From NCBI GenBank assembly GCA_027485835.1, contig JAIXQG010000002.1, positions 512,232 through 576,231 on the forward strand: DNA of 64,000 bases, written 5' to 3'. The translations under genes were made by a program, and so were the position numbers. This DNA comes from Alphaproteobacteria bacterium. Lineage in GTDB: Bacteria; Pseudomonadota; Alphaproteobacteria; UBA2136; UBA6156. The notes below the pieces were generated by a model that was not told where the DNA came from, did no database searches, and worked only from the letters and a program-made list of their open reading frames with translations. Positions 37,180-45,969 of the stretch are shown here, piece by piece. Each line of letters starts with the position of its first letter. Position 1 is the stretch's first letter.

Positions 37180-40023
37180 ATGGGCAAGCATTTGGTGATT
37201 ATTGATGGCATGGGCTTCGTGTTCCGGGCCTACCATGCCGTGCGCGGGAATTTGAGCCGCAGCAGTGACGGCATGCCCACGAATGCGTTGTTTGGCGTGG
37301 CGCAGATGTTGGTGAAGGTGGTGGAAGACTTGAAGCCGGACATGTGTGTGGTGGCGCTGGATGCCAAGGGGGGCAACTGGCGCCACCAGCTCTACCCGAC
37401 CTATAAAGCCAACCGGAAAGCGCCGGATGAGGCCCTGGCGGTGCAGTTGCCGCATGTACGACCACTGGTGGAGGCGTTTGGCCTGCCGGTGGTGTGTGAG
37501 GTGGGGTTTGAGGCGGATGATATCATCGCGACGATGGTGAAGCACCGCAAGGACCGTTACGGCGCCGACAAAGTAACGATTGTGACTAGCGACAAGGACT
37601 TGCTGCAGTTGGTGGGTGATGGGGTGGTGTTGCTGGATACCTTGCGCGACAAGACCAGTGGGCCAGAAGAGGCGGTGGAGAAATTTGGGGTAGGGCCCGA
37701 GCTGATTGCCGATGTGCAGGGGTTGATGGGCGATAGCGTGGATAATATCCCCGGTGTGCCCGGTGTGGGGCCGAAGACGGCGGGGGAGTTGGTATCTCAG
37801 TTAGGGAGTTTAGAGGCTATTTATGGCGATTTGAGCAAGGTGGCGCGCGAGACCCTGCGCGCTAAGTTGGCGGAGAACCGTGACAATGCGTTTTTGAGCC
37901 GGGATTTGGCGCGTTTGAAGGACGATGTGACGTGGGCGGAGACGGATTTGACGTTTCATCCTGCTTTGCATAAGGCGGCGGATTATCTGCGCGATGAGCT
38001 GGAGTTTAGGACATTAGCGAACCGTTTGGAGAAACGCGAAGGTAAGGCGACTGGTAAGCCGGATGACCGGCAGACGGTGTGGCGCCCTGTGGAAAAAGCC
38101 GCGTCCGTTGAAGGTGCTGCGGCGTGGGGCGATTACGAATGTGTGGCCACACGGGAACGTTGGGAGTGGTGGCTGGCGGAGGCGCGTCGCGTGGGTACGC
38201 TGGCGCTGGATACCGAGACCACCGGCCTTGACCCCTACACGGCGGAATTGGTGGGGCTGTGTTTAAGCGTGGGTGCGGGCAAGGCGTGCTACGTGCCGGT
38301 GAAGATGCAGGCCAAGGCGTTGGACATGCTCGATATGTTTGCAGCGCAGGAAGCAAGCGGACCGCATGGGGTGGAAGGCTTGGATGTGCTGGCCGATATG
38401 AAGGCGTTACTGGCCGACCCTGCCGTGCGCAAAGTAGGGCATAACCTGAAGTATGATTGGTTAGTATTGGCGCGGGCGCTGGGCGTGACGCCGGAGAATA
38501 CCGATGAGACGTTGCAGAAACTGATTGTGAATTATGATGATACGATGCTGATGTCGGCCTGTGTGGATGGTGGGCGTTGGGGCCATGGCATGGATGATCT
38601 GGTGACACGGCATTTGGGGCATACGATGATTGCGTTTAAGGACGTGGCGGGGACTGGCAAGGCCATGGTGACCTTTGACAAGGTTCCGTTGGAGCAGGCG
38701 GTGGCGTATGCGGCGGAGGATGCTGATGCGACGTGGCGGTTGTGGGAGTTATTTGCGGCGCGGTTGGAGGCGGAAAACGCTGATGCCGAACGTGGCGTGA
38801 AAGTGGTGTATGAGCAGGTGGAGCGTCCGTTACTGCCCGTGCTGGTGGCGATGGAGGCGCGCGGTGTGTGCGTAGACAAGGCTGAGTTAGAGCGCCTGAG
38901 TGCCGATTTTGGCGGGCGGATGGGCCTGTTTGAAGCCAAGATTTGGGAGTTGGCGGGGCACGAGTTTAACGTGCAGAGCACGCAGCAATTGGCGGTGGTG
39001 CTGTTTGACGAGTTGGGTGCGGGCTCGGAGAAGTTGAGAAAGAAGCGCAGTACGGCGGTGGATGTGCTGGAAGAGATTGCGGCGGAAGAGGGCACCAAGG
39101 GCGCTTTGGTGGCGCAGATTGTGGGGGAATACCGCCAACTGGCCAAGCTCAAGAGCACCTATGCCGATGCGCTGGTGCGGCAGGTGTTGCCGCTGACCGG
39201 CCGTGTGCACACCAGTTACCAGCAGATGGGTGCGGCGACGGGGCGGTTTTCCAGCAGCGACCCGAATTTGCAGAATATTCCGATACGGACCGAGGAGGGG
39301 CGCAAAATACGCCATGCGTTTGTGCCGCGCGAGGGCTGGGTGATGGTGAGTGCCGACTACAGCCAGATTGAGCTAAGGTTGCTGGCGCATTTTAGTGGCT
39401 CCGAGCCGTTGCGGCAGGCGTTTAGGGAGGGTTTTGACATTCACGCCTATACCGCCGGTTTGGTGCGGGGGATACCGGTGGAGCAGGTGACCAAGGAACA
39501 GCGGCGCGCGGCGAAGTTCATTAACTTTGGCTTGGTATATGGCATGGGCGCGCGCAGCCTTGCAGGCCAGATTGGGTGCTCAACCTCTGAGGCGCAGGAA
39601 TGGATTGAGGCGTATTTCAAGCGCTACGATGGTGTGCGCGATTATATGGAGCATAACAAACAGTTTGCGCGTGAGCGCGGTTATGTGGAAACCCTGTATG
39701 GGCGGCGCGTGTGGTTGCCGGAGATACAGTCGGTGAACGGTGGTTTGCGGGCTGGTGCCGAACGGGCAGCGATTAACGCGCCTTTGCAGGGCAGTAATGC
39801 CGATGTGATTAAGCTGGCGATGCCGCAGGTGGAAGCCGCGTTGCAGGGCAAGCAGGCCTCGCTTCTGATGCAGGTGCATGACGAATTGGTGTTGGAATGC
39901 GCGCCGGAGGCGGTGGAGGAAGTGAAGGCGATGCTGCCGGTGGTGATGGGTGGGGTTGTGGAGTTGGCGGTGCCGCTGGCAGTGGAGGCGGGGGTGGGGG
40001 CTAATTGGGAGGCGGCGCATTAA
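37180..40023 (+). CDS. polA: DNA polymerase I
   Basis: A 947-residue three-domain polymerase. The N-terminal 5' nuclease has IIDGMGFVFRAYHA and the DSVDNIPGVPGVGPKTA helix-hairpin-helix. The 3'-5' exonuclease keeps LALDTETTGLDPY (Asp and Glu metal ligands) and GHNLKYDW, so proofreading should be active. The polymerase domain has VSADYSQIELRLLAHFSG (motif A), KFINFGLVYGMGARSLA (motif B) and QVHDELVLE (motif C). AGGGG precedes ATG 37180. It is probably cotranscribed with mnmE and ends at a strong hairpin. Confidence 0.98.
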   Translation: MGKHLVIIDGMGFVFRAYHAVRGNLSRSSDGMPTNALFGVAQMLVKVVEDLKPDMCVVALDAKGGNWRHQLYPTYKANRKAPDEALAVQLPHVRPLVEAFGLPVVCEVGFEADDIIATMVKHRKDRYGADKVTIVTSDKDLLQLVGDGVVLLDTLRDKTSGPEEAVEKFGVGPELIADVQGLMGDSVDNIPGVPGVGPKTAGELVSQLGSLEAIYGDLSKVARETLRAKLAENRDNAFLSRDLARLKDDVTWAETDLTFHPALHKAADYLRDELEFRTLANRLEKREGKATGKPDDRQTVWRPVEKAASVEGAAAWGDYECVATRERWEWWLAEARRVGTLALDTETTGLDPYTAELVGLCLSVGAGKACYVPVKMQAKALDMLDMFAAQEASGPHGVEGLDVLADMKALLADPAVRKVGHNLKYDWLVLARALGVTPENTDETLQKLIVNYDDTMLMSACVDGGRWGHGMDDLVTRHLGHTMIAFKDVAGTGKAMVTFDKVPLEQAVAYAAEDADATWRLWELFAARLEAENADAERGVKVVYEQVERPLLPVLVAMEARGVCVDKAELERLSADFGGRMGLFEAKIWELAGHEFNVQSTQQLAVVLFDELGAGSEKLRKKRSTAVDVLEEIAAEEGTKGALVAQIVGEYRQLAKLKSTYADALVRQVLPLTGRVHTSYQQMGAATGRFSSSDPNLQNIPIRTEEGRKIRHAFVPREGWVMVSADYSQIELRLLAHFSGSEPLRQAFREGFDIHAYTAGLVRGIPVEQVTKEQRRAAKFINFGLVYGMGARSLAGQIGCSTSEAQEWIEAYFKRYDGVRDYMEHNKQFARERGYVETLYGRRVWLPEIQSVNGGLRAGAERAAINAPLQGSNADVIKLAMPQVEAALQGKQASLLMQVHDELVLECAPEAVEEVKAMLPVVMGGVVELAVPLAVEAGVGANWEAAH

Positions 40024-40025
40024 AT

Positions 40026-40056
40026 AACGAAGCCCGGTATCGTGCCGGGCTTCGTT
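40026..40056 (+). terminator. Terminator after polA (hairpin family member 1)
   Basis: AACGAAGCCCGG and CCGGGCTTCGTT are perfect 12-base arms around TATCGTG. The core AAGCCCGG/CCGGGCTT recurs at 40805 and 41192. It lies between convergent genes. Confidence 0.85.
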
Positions 40057-40072
40057 AGTTCGATTAACATGA

Positions 40073-40720
40073 TTACCAGCTCAGAGTGATTCCTGGACGG
40101 GATTCTATGCGAGTCGTCGTATATTCCTTTTCATTGTACCCACTTGAAGAGAACGATGTGTAGCTTTCGGGGAATTCATGTGGCTCGGGGCTGACATGGA
40201 TGTGCAATTTACTCAAGATGGGCTTGAGAGTTTCGATCGTTCTCTCTATCGCCTGCTCCCGTTCGTATTCATTGCTCAAAAAACCGTTTCGGTCTCTCCT
40301 GTCCTTGCGGATGTACCCCAACTTTAGAAAGCGATCCTCGAAGAATTCCGTCGCATCCCATTTGGTGAGCGAGGTGTTCTGAATAACAGCCTTTTTGAGA
40401 ACAGTTTTCAGCTCCTCGATAAAGTCAGGTTGAGAGACATACCTCTCAATTTCCATCAAAAGATGGACGCGCTGAATGAGGCGTGTCTTCTCAGCTGCAT
40501 GACGTTGTCGATTCTGCTGCTGTTCGGCCTCTAGTTCAGTGCGTTGTTGTGCGACATTAGCGTCGACGGCCGTTCTGTGAAGTTCGGCGGCGAAAGAGGA
40601 TTCTGGCGGCAAGGGCCGCTGTTGCAGCGTAGGTGCCACGGGAATAGGAGCGGTTTGAGATGTAGGAGTTGTGGGAGTTACGGTTGCAGAAGGTTTTTTA
40701 CCAAAAAGCCAACGAAGCAT
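40073..40720 (-). CDS. Hypothetical protein with coiled-coil region
   Basis: A 215-residue protein beginning MLRWLFGKKPSATVTP, with a Pro/Thr-rich linker to about 45. A charged, Gln-rich helical region (about 50-100) looks like a coiled coil, and a folded C-terminal part follows (ATEFFEDRFLKLGYIRKDRR, then HIHVSPEPHEFPESY). The start is amphipathic rather than a true signal peptide. AAAGGA supports ATG 40720. I recognise no family. It is the last of three separately terminated minus-strand genes. Confidence 0.6.
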   Translation of the reverse strand: MLRWLFGKKPSATVTPTTPTSQTAPIPVAPTLQQRPLPPESSFAAELHRTAVDANVAQQRTELEAEQQQNRQRHAAEKTRLIQRVHLLMEIERYVSQPDFIEELKTVLKKAVIQNTSLTKWDATEFFEDRFLKLGYIRKDRRDRNGFLSNEYEREQAIERTIETLKPILSKLHIHVSPEPHEFPESYTSFSSSGYNEKEYTTTRIESRPGITLSW

Positions 40721-40804
40721 GTGCGTATTCCTTTCTAAATGGACCTGAAGGTGGTTTTATGTATACTTTATTAGCGGGTCTCGCAAGGGTTTTGCGAAAT
40801 AAGG

Positions 40805-40831
40805 AAGCCCGGCGTGATGCCGGGCTTTTTT
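40805..40831 (-). terminator. Terminator hairpin family member 2
   Basis: AAGCCCGGC and GCCGGGCTT are 9-base arms around GTGAT, flanked by TTTTTT on the + side and TTCCTTATT on the minus side. It follows the 96-residue membrane-protein gene. Confidence 0.75.
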
Positions 40832-40840
40832 AGTCGAATG

Positions 40841-41131
40841 CTATCCTGTGGATCGGGGGTTTTGTTGGCGGTAATCGCGCCAACGGGTCCAGTCTCGGTG
40901 CAGCAGCATGCCGATGACGATGATCGGCATCAGGATAGAACCGGCTGATGCATAGTTTTTTTTCATCAGGGCACCAAAGATGCCGATGCCGAGCATAAGG
41001 AGGACGCAGATGTAAAGACGGATGCTGCTGCTGAAGGGTTCGGCAGGGCCGGTGTGCGCTGCAGGTAAGGGCGGATTTAGCGGAAAGGACCTGCGCGGCA
41101 TGCGTGGGAGTTTACGGACGGAACGGGGCAT
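40841..41131 (-). CDS. Small membrane protein, unknown
   Basis: A 96-residue protein with a basic, Pro-rich N-terminus (MPRSVRKLPRMPRRSFP) and two hydrophobic segments (about 38-55 and 62-76, LMLGIGIFGAL and ILMPIIVIGMLL). The termini are probably cytoplasmic. AAAAGGAG is an excellent ribosome-binding site for ATG 41131. The family is not recognised. Confidence 0.65.
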   Translation of the reverse strand: MPRSVRKLPRMPRRSFPLNPPLPAAHTGPAEPFSSSIRLYICVLLMLGIGIFGALMKKNYASAGSILMPIIVIGMLLHRDWTRWRDYRQQNPRSTG

Positions 41132-41191
41132 GGGTGGCTCCTTTTGAGCGAGGGCAATGAGGTATGTATAAGATGTTTTTACACAATAAGG

Positions 41192-41216
41192 AAGCCCGGC
41201 ATCATGCCGGGCTTTT
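41192..41216 (-). terminator. Terminator hairpin family member 3
   Basis: AAGCCCGGC and GCCGGGCTT around ATCAT, nearly identical to member 2 including the TTCCTTATT that follows on the minus strand. A second small palindrome, TTCGACA/TGTCGAA, adjoins it at 41221-41237. Confidence 0.75.
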
Positions 41217-41247
41217 CTTCTTCGACATCATGTCGAAGGTTTCGTTA

Positions 41248-41475
41248 TCAGTCTTTGCAGATCCATTTGGCGAACAGCAGAACGACGCCAAATAATCCGC
41301 CAAGCATAGCACCGGCATAGCTCCAGAATTGCAGGTTCGTCAGATTTACCTCTTTTTCGAGTCCGCCCATTCCGTGAAGAAAGGCGAAAAGCGATATAAA
41401 GGCGTAAACCCAAACTATCAGGTTTCTGGGGCGGGTGTTGTGCTTGTTGTAGGCACGAGCAAGTACGCGAGACAT
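41248..41475 (-). CDS. Small two-span membrane protein, unknown
   Basis: A 75-residue protein with two hydrophobic helices (LIVWVYAFISLFAFL at about 20-34 and YAGAMLGGLFGVVLLFA at about 52-68). It starts at ATG 41475, where GGAG lies eight bases upstream; the ATG two codons earlier is too close to it. I recognise no family. Confidence 0.6.
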   Translation of the reverse strand: MSRVLARAYNKHNTRPRNLIVWVYAFISLFAFLHGMGGLEKEVNLTNLQFWSYAGAMLGGLFGVVLLFAKWICKD

Positions 41476-41736
41476 GAACATTACTCCAAGGGTTACAAAA
41501 ATAAAAAGGACATGCCCGACGGGCCATGCCCGTTGGGCAGATCGTTCGCATGTTGATCTGCGGATTTGTATGGGGTTCCATAAGAAAATCGCTGACAGGG
41601 CGTGGGAACGTCTTGACGGCGTTAGTGGGATTGGTTAGAGGTTGGGTGTGAAGCAGTTTTGCTGAGCATCTCCCCACCTAAACCAAGTCTTCATACTTTG
41701 TTTTCCGTAGTAGCATAAGTCAGGTCATTATTCCTC

Positions 41737-43320
41737 ATGGACGATGTAAAGAGCCAAGGCCGTCGCGTGTATCGCCCGACCGGCGGTAGTTTGAGTGTAA
41801 AGCCAAGCGGTGAAGCCACCGGCACCTTGGGCGTGCGCGCCAAGGCCGATGAGGTATTAGATACCGTAGCTGCGGTAGTGGAAGGTATGGAGGCACCTGC
41901 CGCTGAGAGCCGCGAGCCCCGCGAAAACCGTGAGTTTAAAGACCGTGGCGAGCGCAATGACCGGAATGGTCGCGGCCGTCCGCGTCGGGATGACCGCACC
42001 GGTGGTGGCCAGATGGGTGATGAGCTGCGTGAGCCGCGTGCGCCGCGTGAAGGGGGTGCCAGCATGGAAATTACCCACCTGCAGCAGATCCGTGACCTTT
42101 CCAATGAAGACGTGTTCCAGTTGGCGGAAGAAGCGGGTGTGAAGGACCCGGCGAATTTGCGCCGTCATGAGCTGATGTTCCGCATTGTGGAACGCCAAGA
42201 CCGCAGCATTGTGGTGCGCGGTGAGGGTTGTTTGGACATTGTGCCGGATGGCTTTGGCTTTTTGCGTGCAAAAGAAAATAACTATACCGGTACGCCCGAA
42301 GACATTTACGTCAGCCCGAGCTTGATCCGCCGGATGGGCCTGCGCAACGGCGATATGATTACCGGTACGGTGCGTCACCCCAACCCCGGTGAGCGTTACT
42401 TTGCACTGGTGGCGATTGAAACCCTGCAGGGCATGAAGCCGGACCAAGTGCGTCACCGCCCGAACTTTGACAAGCTGACACCCCTGTACCCGACCGAAAA
42501 GTTTACCTTGGAAGATGCCAACAGCAAGGACCGCACCGGTCAGGTGATTGACTTGGTGGCGCCGATCGGGAAGGGCCAGCGCTGCATGCTGGTAGCGCCG
42601 CCCAAAGCCGGTAAGACCATGATGATGAAGGCGATTGCCCACGCAATTGAAGAAAAACACCCTGAAGTGACCCTGATGGTGCTGCTGGTGGACGAGCGCC
42701 CCGAGGAAGTGACGGATATGGAGCGCAGTGTGAAGGGTGAAGTGATTTCCTCGACCTTTGACGAGCCCGCCAGCCGCCACGTGCAGGTATCGGAAATGGT
42801 GATTGAAAAAGCCAAGCGTTTGGTGGAGTTGGGGCAGGATGTGGTGATTCTGCTCGACAGCTTGACCCGCTTGGCGCGTGCCTATAACACCGTTGTGCCC
42901 AGTTCTGGGAAGGTTTTGACCGGTGGTGTGGATGCGAATGCGTTGCAGAAGCCGAAGCGCTTCTTTGGTGCGGCCCGTAAGATCGAGCAGGGCGGCAGCC
43001 TGACGATTATTGCCACCGCGCTGATTGATACCGGTAGCCGTATGGACGAAGTGATTTTTGAAGAGTTCAAGGGCACCGGTAACTCGGAAATCACGCTCGA
43101 CCGCAAGCTGGTGGAAAAGCGGACGTATCCGGCGATTGATATTTCGAAGAGCGGGACACGTCACGAAGAGATGTTGTTTAGCGAAGACCAGTTGCAGAAG
43201 GTTTGGATTCTGCGCCGTATTCTGCAGCCGATGGGCATTGTGGAGAGCATGGAATTCCTGCTCGACAAGATGAAGCGCGCGAAGACCAATGCCGACTTTT
43301 TCCGGTCGATGAACCAGTAG
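41737..43320 (+). CDS. rho: Transcription termination factor Rho, with N-terminal extension
   Basis: The canonical Rho begins near [16 protein letters not shown] (42064) and runs about 418 residues. It has the RNA-binding primary site ([14 protein letters not shown]), Walker [26 protein letters not shown] (Walker B/catalytic Glu), [13 protein letters not shown] (the Q/R-loop region) and the C-terminal [13 protein letters not shown]. In frame upstream is a 109-residue extension rich in Arg, Asp, Glu and Gly ([20 protein letters not shown]), likely disordered and RNA-binding. ATG 41737 lacks a clear ribosome-binding site and ATG 42064 has AAGGGGG, so the start is open. Confidence 0.95.
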   Translation: MDDVKSQGRRVYRPTGGSLSVKPSGEATGTLGVRAKADEVLDTVAAVVEGMEAPAAESREPRENREFKDRGERNDRNGRGRPRRDDRTGGGQMGDELREPRAPREGGASMEITHLQQIRDLSNEDVFQLAEEAGVKDPANLRRHELMFRIVERQDRSIVVRGEGCLDIVPDGFGFLRAKENNYTGTPEDIYVSPSLIRRMGLRNGDMITGTVRHPNPGERYFALVAIETLQGMKPDQVRHRPNFDKLTPLYPTEKFTLEDANSKDRTGQVIDLVAPIGKGQRCMLVAPPKAGKTMMMKAIAHAIEEKHPEVTLMVLLVDERPEEVTDMERSVKGEVISSTFDEPASRHVQVSEMVIEKAKRLVELGQDVVILLDSLTRLARAYNTVVPSSGKVLTGGVDANALQKPKRFFGAARKIEQGGSLTIIATALIDTGSRMDEVIFEEFKGTGNSEITLDRKLVEKRTYPAIDISKSGTRHEEMLFSEDQLQKVWILRRILQPMGIVESMEFLLDKMKRAKTNADFFRSMNQ

Positions 43321-43359
43321 TCGGGCGCACCGGACGGGCGATCTGGCACTTTTTTCCCA

Positions 43360-43408
43360 AAAATCGGGCGGCTTATGTAGTCGTTTCTACACCGCGCCAC
43401 CCGATTTT
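43360..43408. repeat. Palindromic hairpin downstream of rho (possible element copy C)
   Basis: AAAATCGGG and CCCGATTTT form the outer arms and TGTAG-TCGTTT-CTACA the centre. The centre closely resembles those of the palindromic elements at 12951 and 57271 (TGTAC-nnnTTT-GTACA type), suggesting a shortened relative. Confidence 0.4.
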
Positions 43409-43456
43409 CGTGAAGAAAAGCACCAGCTCATCCCGCCGGATGCACCCGATATGCAG

Positions 43457-43482
43457 CCGCCTCGATTAGGGCGGTTTTTTTT
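43457..43482 (+). terminator. Terminator after rho
   Basis: CCGCCT pairs with AGGGCGG (one bulge), followed by eight T. Confidence 0.75.
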
Positions 43483-43485
43483 AGA

Positions 43486-43752
43486 TTAAGCGGTTGTAGG
43501 GACGGCGCTGGTTTCCGTCGTGCGCTGTTTGGCGAGATTGGTCCAGTGCTGGAAGCCCTTTAGGGACATGGCAATAAGAATGGCGTTAAAGGCAACCAAA
43601 CCATATTGATGCGCCATGAGTGCGACTAATAGTCCCGCGCTGCAGGCGAAGATGCTCGTGACAAAGGCCATCCGGTTTTGATGGATGGTAAGGTATTTGG
43701 TGGCGAGGCCTAATGCGAGAAGCACCCAGTCGAGGCCGTAGTAGTCGAACAT
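43486..43752 (-). CDS. Small multi-span membrane protein, unknown
   Basis: An 88-residue protein with three hydrophobic segments (about 5-19, 28-46 and 49-66) and a polar tail. AAGGGA precedes ATG 43752 (MFDYYGLDWVLLALG). The segment pattern loosely recalls PnuC/YgjV-type small permeases, but I cannot assign it. It converges on rho. Confidence 0.6.
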   Translation of the reverse strand: MFDYYGLDWVLLALGLATKYLTIHQNRMAFVTSIFACSAGLLVALMAHQYGLVAFNAILIAMSLKGFQHWTNLAKQRTTETSAVPTTA

Positions 43753-43868
43753 ATCGTTATCCCTTTTGCTAAGAGTGTATGGAGGATTAGCAAAATCTGG
43801 CTGACAGGACTGTACGGAGATGGGGCAGAGAGGTGGCGGAGGACACGCGGGTAGGGTACGGTGGGGGT

Positions 43869-44651
43869 ATGAGCAAAGTATCTCCGGAAAAACTGGTTTT
43901 TTGTATGAAATGGGGCACGCGCTATGGCCCTGAGTATGTGAACCGGCTGTGGCGCGGCGTGCGCAAGCACACACGTGGTGAGGTACGGTTGGTGTGCTTT
44001 ACCGACGATGTGACGGGAATTGACCCCGCGGTGGATTGTCGGCCGTTGCCGCCGTTCCCCGGTGTGCCGGAGCACCTGAGTGTGAAGCCGTGGAAAAAGC
44101 TGAGCTTGTGGAAGCAGGACTTGGCGGCGGATTTAAATGGCCGCGACGCGCTGTTTTTGGATGTGGACTTGGTGCTGACCGGCAGCCTTGATGCGTTTTG
44201 GGAGTATGAGCCCGGTATGTACTGCGTGTGGGAGAATCCGACGAAAGAGGGCAAGACCACACCGAATGGCCAGCCGATTGGGAATACCAGCGTGTTCCGG
44301 TTTACCGTAGGGGCCTACCCCGAGATTTACGACCGGTTTGTGGCTGACCCTGAAGGTTTGTATAAGAATGAGTTCCGGATTGAGCAGGAGTTTATTTCCG
44401 CGACCCTAGGCGAAAAGGGTGTGCAGCGCTTTTGGCCGAAGGGCTGGTGTTGCAGCTTTAAGGAAGACTTGCTGCCGAGCTGGCCGCAGCGCTGGTGGAA
44501 GGATGTGCCGCTGCCACGCGAATGCCGTATTGCCGTGTTCCATGGCAAGCCTGACCCCGATGAGGCGATGGAGGGCAAGTGGCCGGCGAAGGGGTGGAAG
44601 AAGGTGTATAAGCACGTAAGGCCGGTGCAGTGGGTGCGGGAGAATTGGTAA
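43869..44651 (+). CDS. Putative glycosyltransferase
   Basis: A 260-residue cytoplasmic protein. ALFLDVDLVLTGSLD (about 95-109) has a DVD motif placed as in GT-A enzymes that bind a nucleotide sugar through a metal. KPWKKLSLWKQDL upstream and IAVFHGKPDPDEA near the end fit the pattern seen in GT8-like and related uncharacterised transferases, where His near the C-terminus also contacts the metal. The acceptor is unknown. It is rich in Trp. The start at 43869 is preceded by GGTGGGGGT. It stands alone. Confidence 0.65.
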   Translation: MSKVSPEKLVFCMKWGTRYGPEYVNRLWRGVRKHTRGEVRLVCFTDDVTGIDPAVDCRPLPPFPGVPEHLSVKPWKKLSLWKQDLAADLNGRDALFLDVDLVLTGSLDAFWEYEPGMYCVWENPTKEGKTTPNGQPIGNTSVFRFTVGAYPEIYDRFVADPEGLYKNEFRIEQEFISATLGEKGVQRFWPKGWCCSFKEDLLPSWPQRWWKDVPLPRECRIAVFHGKPDPDEAMEGKWPAKGWKKVYKHVRPVQWVRENW

Positions 44652-44659
44652 GGGAGAAG

Positions 44660-44680
44660 GGCGCTATGGGCGCCTTTTTT
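44660..44680 (+). terminator. Terminator after the glycosyltransferase gene
   Basis: GGCGC and GCGCC pair around a 5-base loop, followed by TTTTTT. Confidence 0.85.
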
Positions 44681-44774
44681 GTGTATGCGGTTGTGTGGGG
44701 TTGGGATGTGGGGTAGGGTTTGGTCATCTTAACTGGTGCCTGTTTATGTCCCTGTCTTCAGAAGGAGAGCTATC

Positions 44775-45500
44775 ATGGGGAATACATATGAAATCATGCC
44801 CACGGACGGAAATTTCCGTACCACGTGGGAGTTTACAGCTCTCCGCTTGAATTCCTCGCATGGATTCACTTGCGAAGAGGATTCGTTAGAGAGTTTTCTG
44901 ATGGCGGTCGCTCTGCATAACGGGGTGTGGCGCCTGAAGGATGGTCGTTTCGGTATCTGTGTGACCGTGATGTGTCAGGAAAAACCGAACGTCTTGCTCG
45001 ACCGGTTGTTTGTGGTAGACGACCTGTTTTTACCCCGACAGGCGCGTTTTTTGCCGATGGTGTTTTCCAAAACCCGGAAACTGGCAGATGGCGTGCCCTT
45101 ACCGCGGATTGCCCGAAGCTATCTCTCGGCGGCGTCGTTTGTTCATGCCTATGGGACAAAGGTGTTTTCCGAGAAAAGGGGCGAGTGGGAGGCTCAAGCC
45201 TATAGGCCTGAGGAAATCGTGAGGGCCCTGCGCGTACGACTGATGGATTACGAAACCCCGTGGAAAGGTTATTTGCACGTGCGGAGCTTGTCGATTGTCG
45301 ATGAGGCGACTTCCGGACTTTCTGATGAGATCTTTCTCGGGGAAATGTGGAAGTTTATGGATGACAGCGCGGTGTATATCACCCCAACGGGTATGAAAAC
45401 GGAGGACGAGTTTCGGACTTACGTTGTTCATGATCTGAAGACTCCGCAATATGATACCGACTTTCAGGAGCATATGCTGGTTTCGACTACGATCAATTAA
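44775..45500 (+). CDS. Hypothetical protein
   Basis: A 241-residue soluble protein without a signal peptide or recognised domain. It has mixed alpha/beta character, for example GRFGICVTVMCQ, RLFVVDDLFLP and GYLHVRSLSIVDEATSG. AAGGAG eight bases before ATG 44775 fixes the start; a longer frame upstream lacks one. It is followed by a near-perfect palindromic terminator. Composition matches the neighbours. Confidence 0.65.
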   Translation: MGNTYEIMPTDGNFRTTWEFTALRLNSSHGFTCEEDSLESFLMAVALHNGVWRLKDGRFGICVTVMCQEKPNVLLDRLFVVDDLFLPRQARFLPMVFSKTRKLADGVPLPRIARSYLSAASFVHAYGTKVFSEKRGEWEAQAYRPEEIVRALRVRLMDYETPWKGYLHVRSLSIVDEATSGLSDEIFLGEMWKFMDDSAVYITPTGMKTEDEFRTYVVHDLKTPQYDTDFQEHMLVSTTIN

Positions 45501-45508
45501 CCTTCTGC

Positions 45509-45534
45509 AAACGGCGCCCTAGGGCGCCGTTTTT
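45509..45534. terminator. Bidirectional terminator
   Basis: A perfect 24-base palindrome (AAACGGCGCCCT and its complement) with T5 on the + side. It serves the hypothetical gene and probably also the convergent HIT gene. Confidence 0.85.
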
Positions 45535-45552
45535 GCGTTTTGGTGATGGGGT

Positions 45553-45912
45553 TTAAAACCCGGGGAGGCTTGCGGGGCCAGAGAGGATGTGCAGGTGGAG
45601 GTGGGGGACTTCTTGCCCCGCGCCTTTGCCGGCGTTGGTGATGAGGCGGTAGCCTTGCTCCTTCAGGCCGAGCTGGGTGGCGATTACGTTGGCGGTGACC
45701 ATCAGTTGGCCGAGGAGGGCTTGGTCGCCGTCTTGGGCGTCTTGCAGGCCCTCGAGGTGCGTTTTCGGGATGACTAGTACGTGGACGGGAGCTTTGGGGG
45801 CGATGTCGTGGAAGGCGAGGAATTGATCGTCTTCGTACACCTTGTTGCAGGGGATTTCGCCGCGGAGAATTTTGCCGAAGATGGTGGGGTTGGAGTCGAA
45901 GGAGTGTCTCAT
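45553..45912 (-). CDS. HIT (HINT-like) nucleotide hydrolase
   Basis: A 119-residue histidine-triad protein. IFGKILRGEIPCNKVYEDD starts the fold, FHDIAPKAPVHVLVIPK is the central strand, and HLHLHIL is the catalytic triad motif with the nucleophilic middle His. HINT proteins hydrolyse phosphoramidate bonds on adenosine monophosphate. Length is normal. It is separate from mltA, with a terminator between them. Confidence 0.95.
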   Translation of the reverse strand: MRHSFDSNPTIFGKILRGEIPCNKVYEDDQFLAFHDIAPKAPVHVLVIPKTHLEGLQDAQDGDQALLGQLMVTANVIATQLGLKEQGYRLITNAGKGAGQEVPHLHLHILSGPASLPGF

Positions 45913-45940
45913 GCTGTGATTGTAATCGGGGTAGGCGTAA

Positions 45941-45966
45941 AAAGAAAGGCCTCGGGAGAGGCCTTT
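45941..45966 (-). terminator. Terminator after mltA
   Basis: AAAGGCCTC and GAGGCCTTT pair around GGGA, with a T-rich tail on the minus strand. Confidence 0.85.
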
Positions 45967-45969
45967 TGC

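Noticed and set aside
40026-41216. CRISPR array from the repeated hairpins
   Set aside because: There are only three units with spacings of hundreds of bases and genes between them; they are terminator-like hairpins.
41228-41677. A 149-codon frame overlapping the 75-residue membrane-protein gene
   Set aside because: It is out of frame with the gene that has the good ribosome-binding site and membrane helices, and shows no domain.
41857-43164. A 435-codon open frame opposite rho
   Set aside because: It is antisense to conserved Rho motifs and has a His/Thr/Arg-rich shadow composition.
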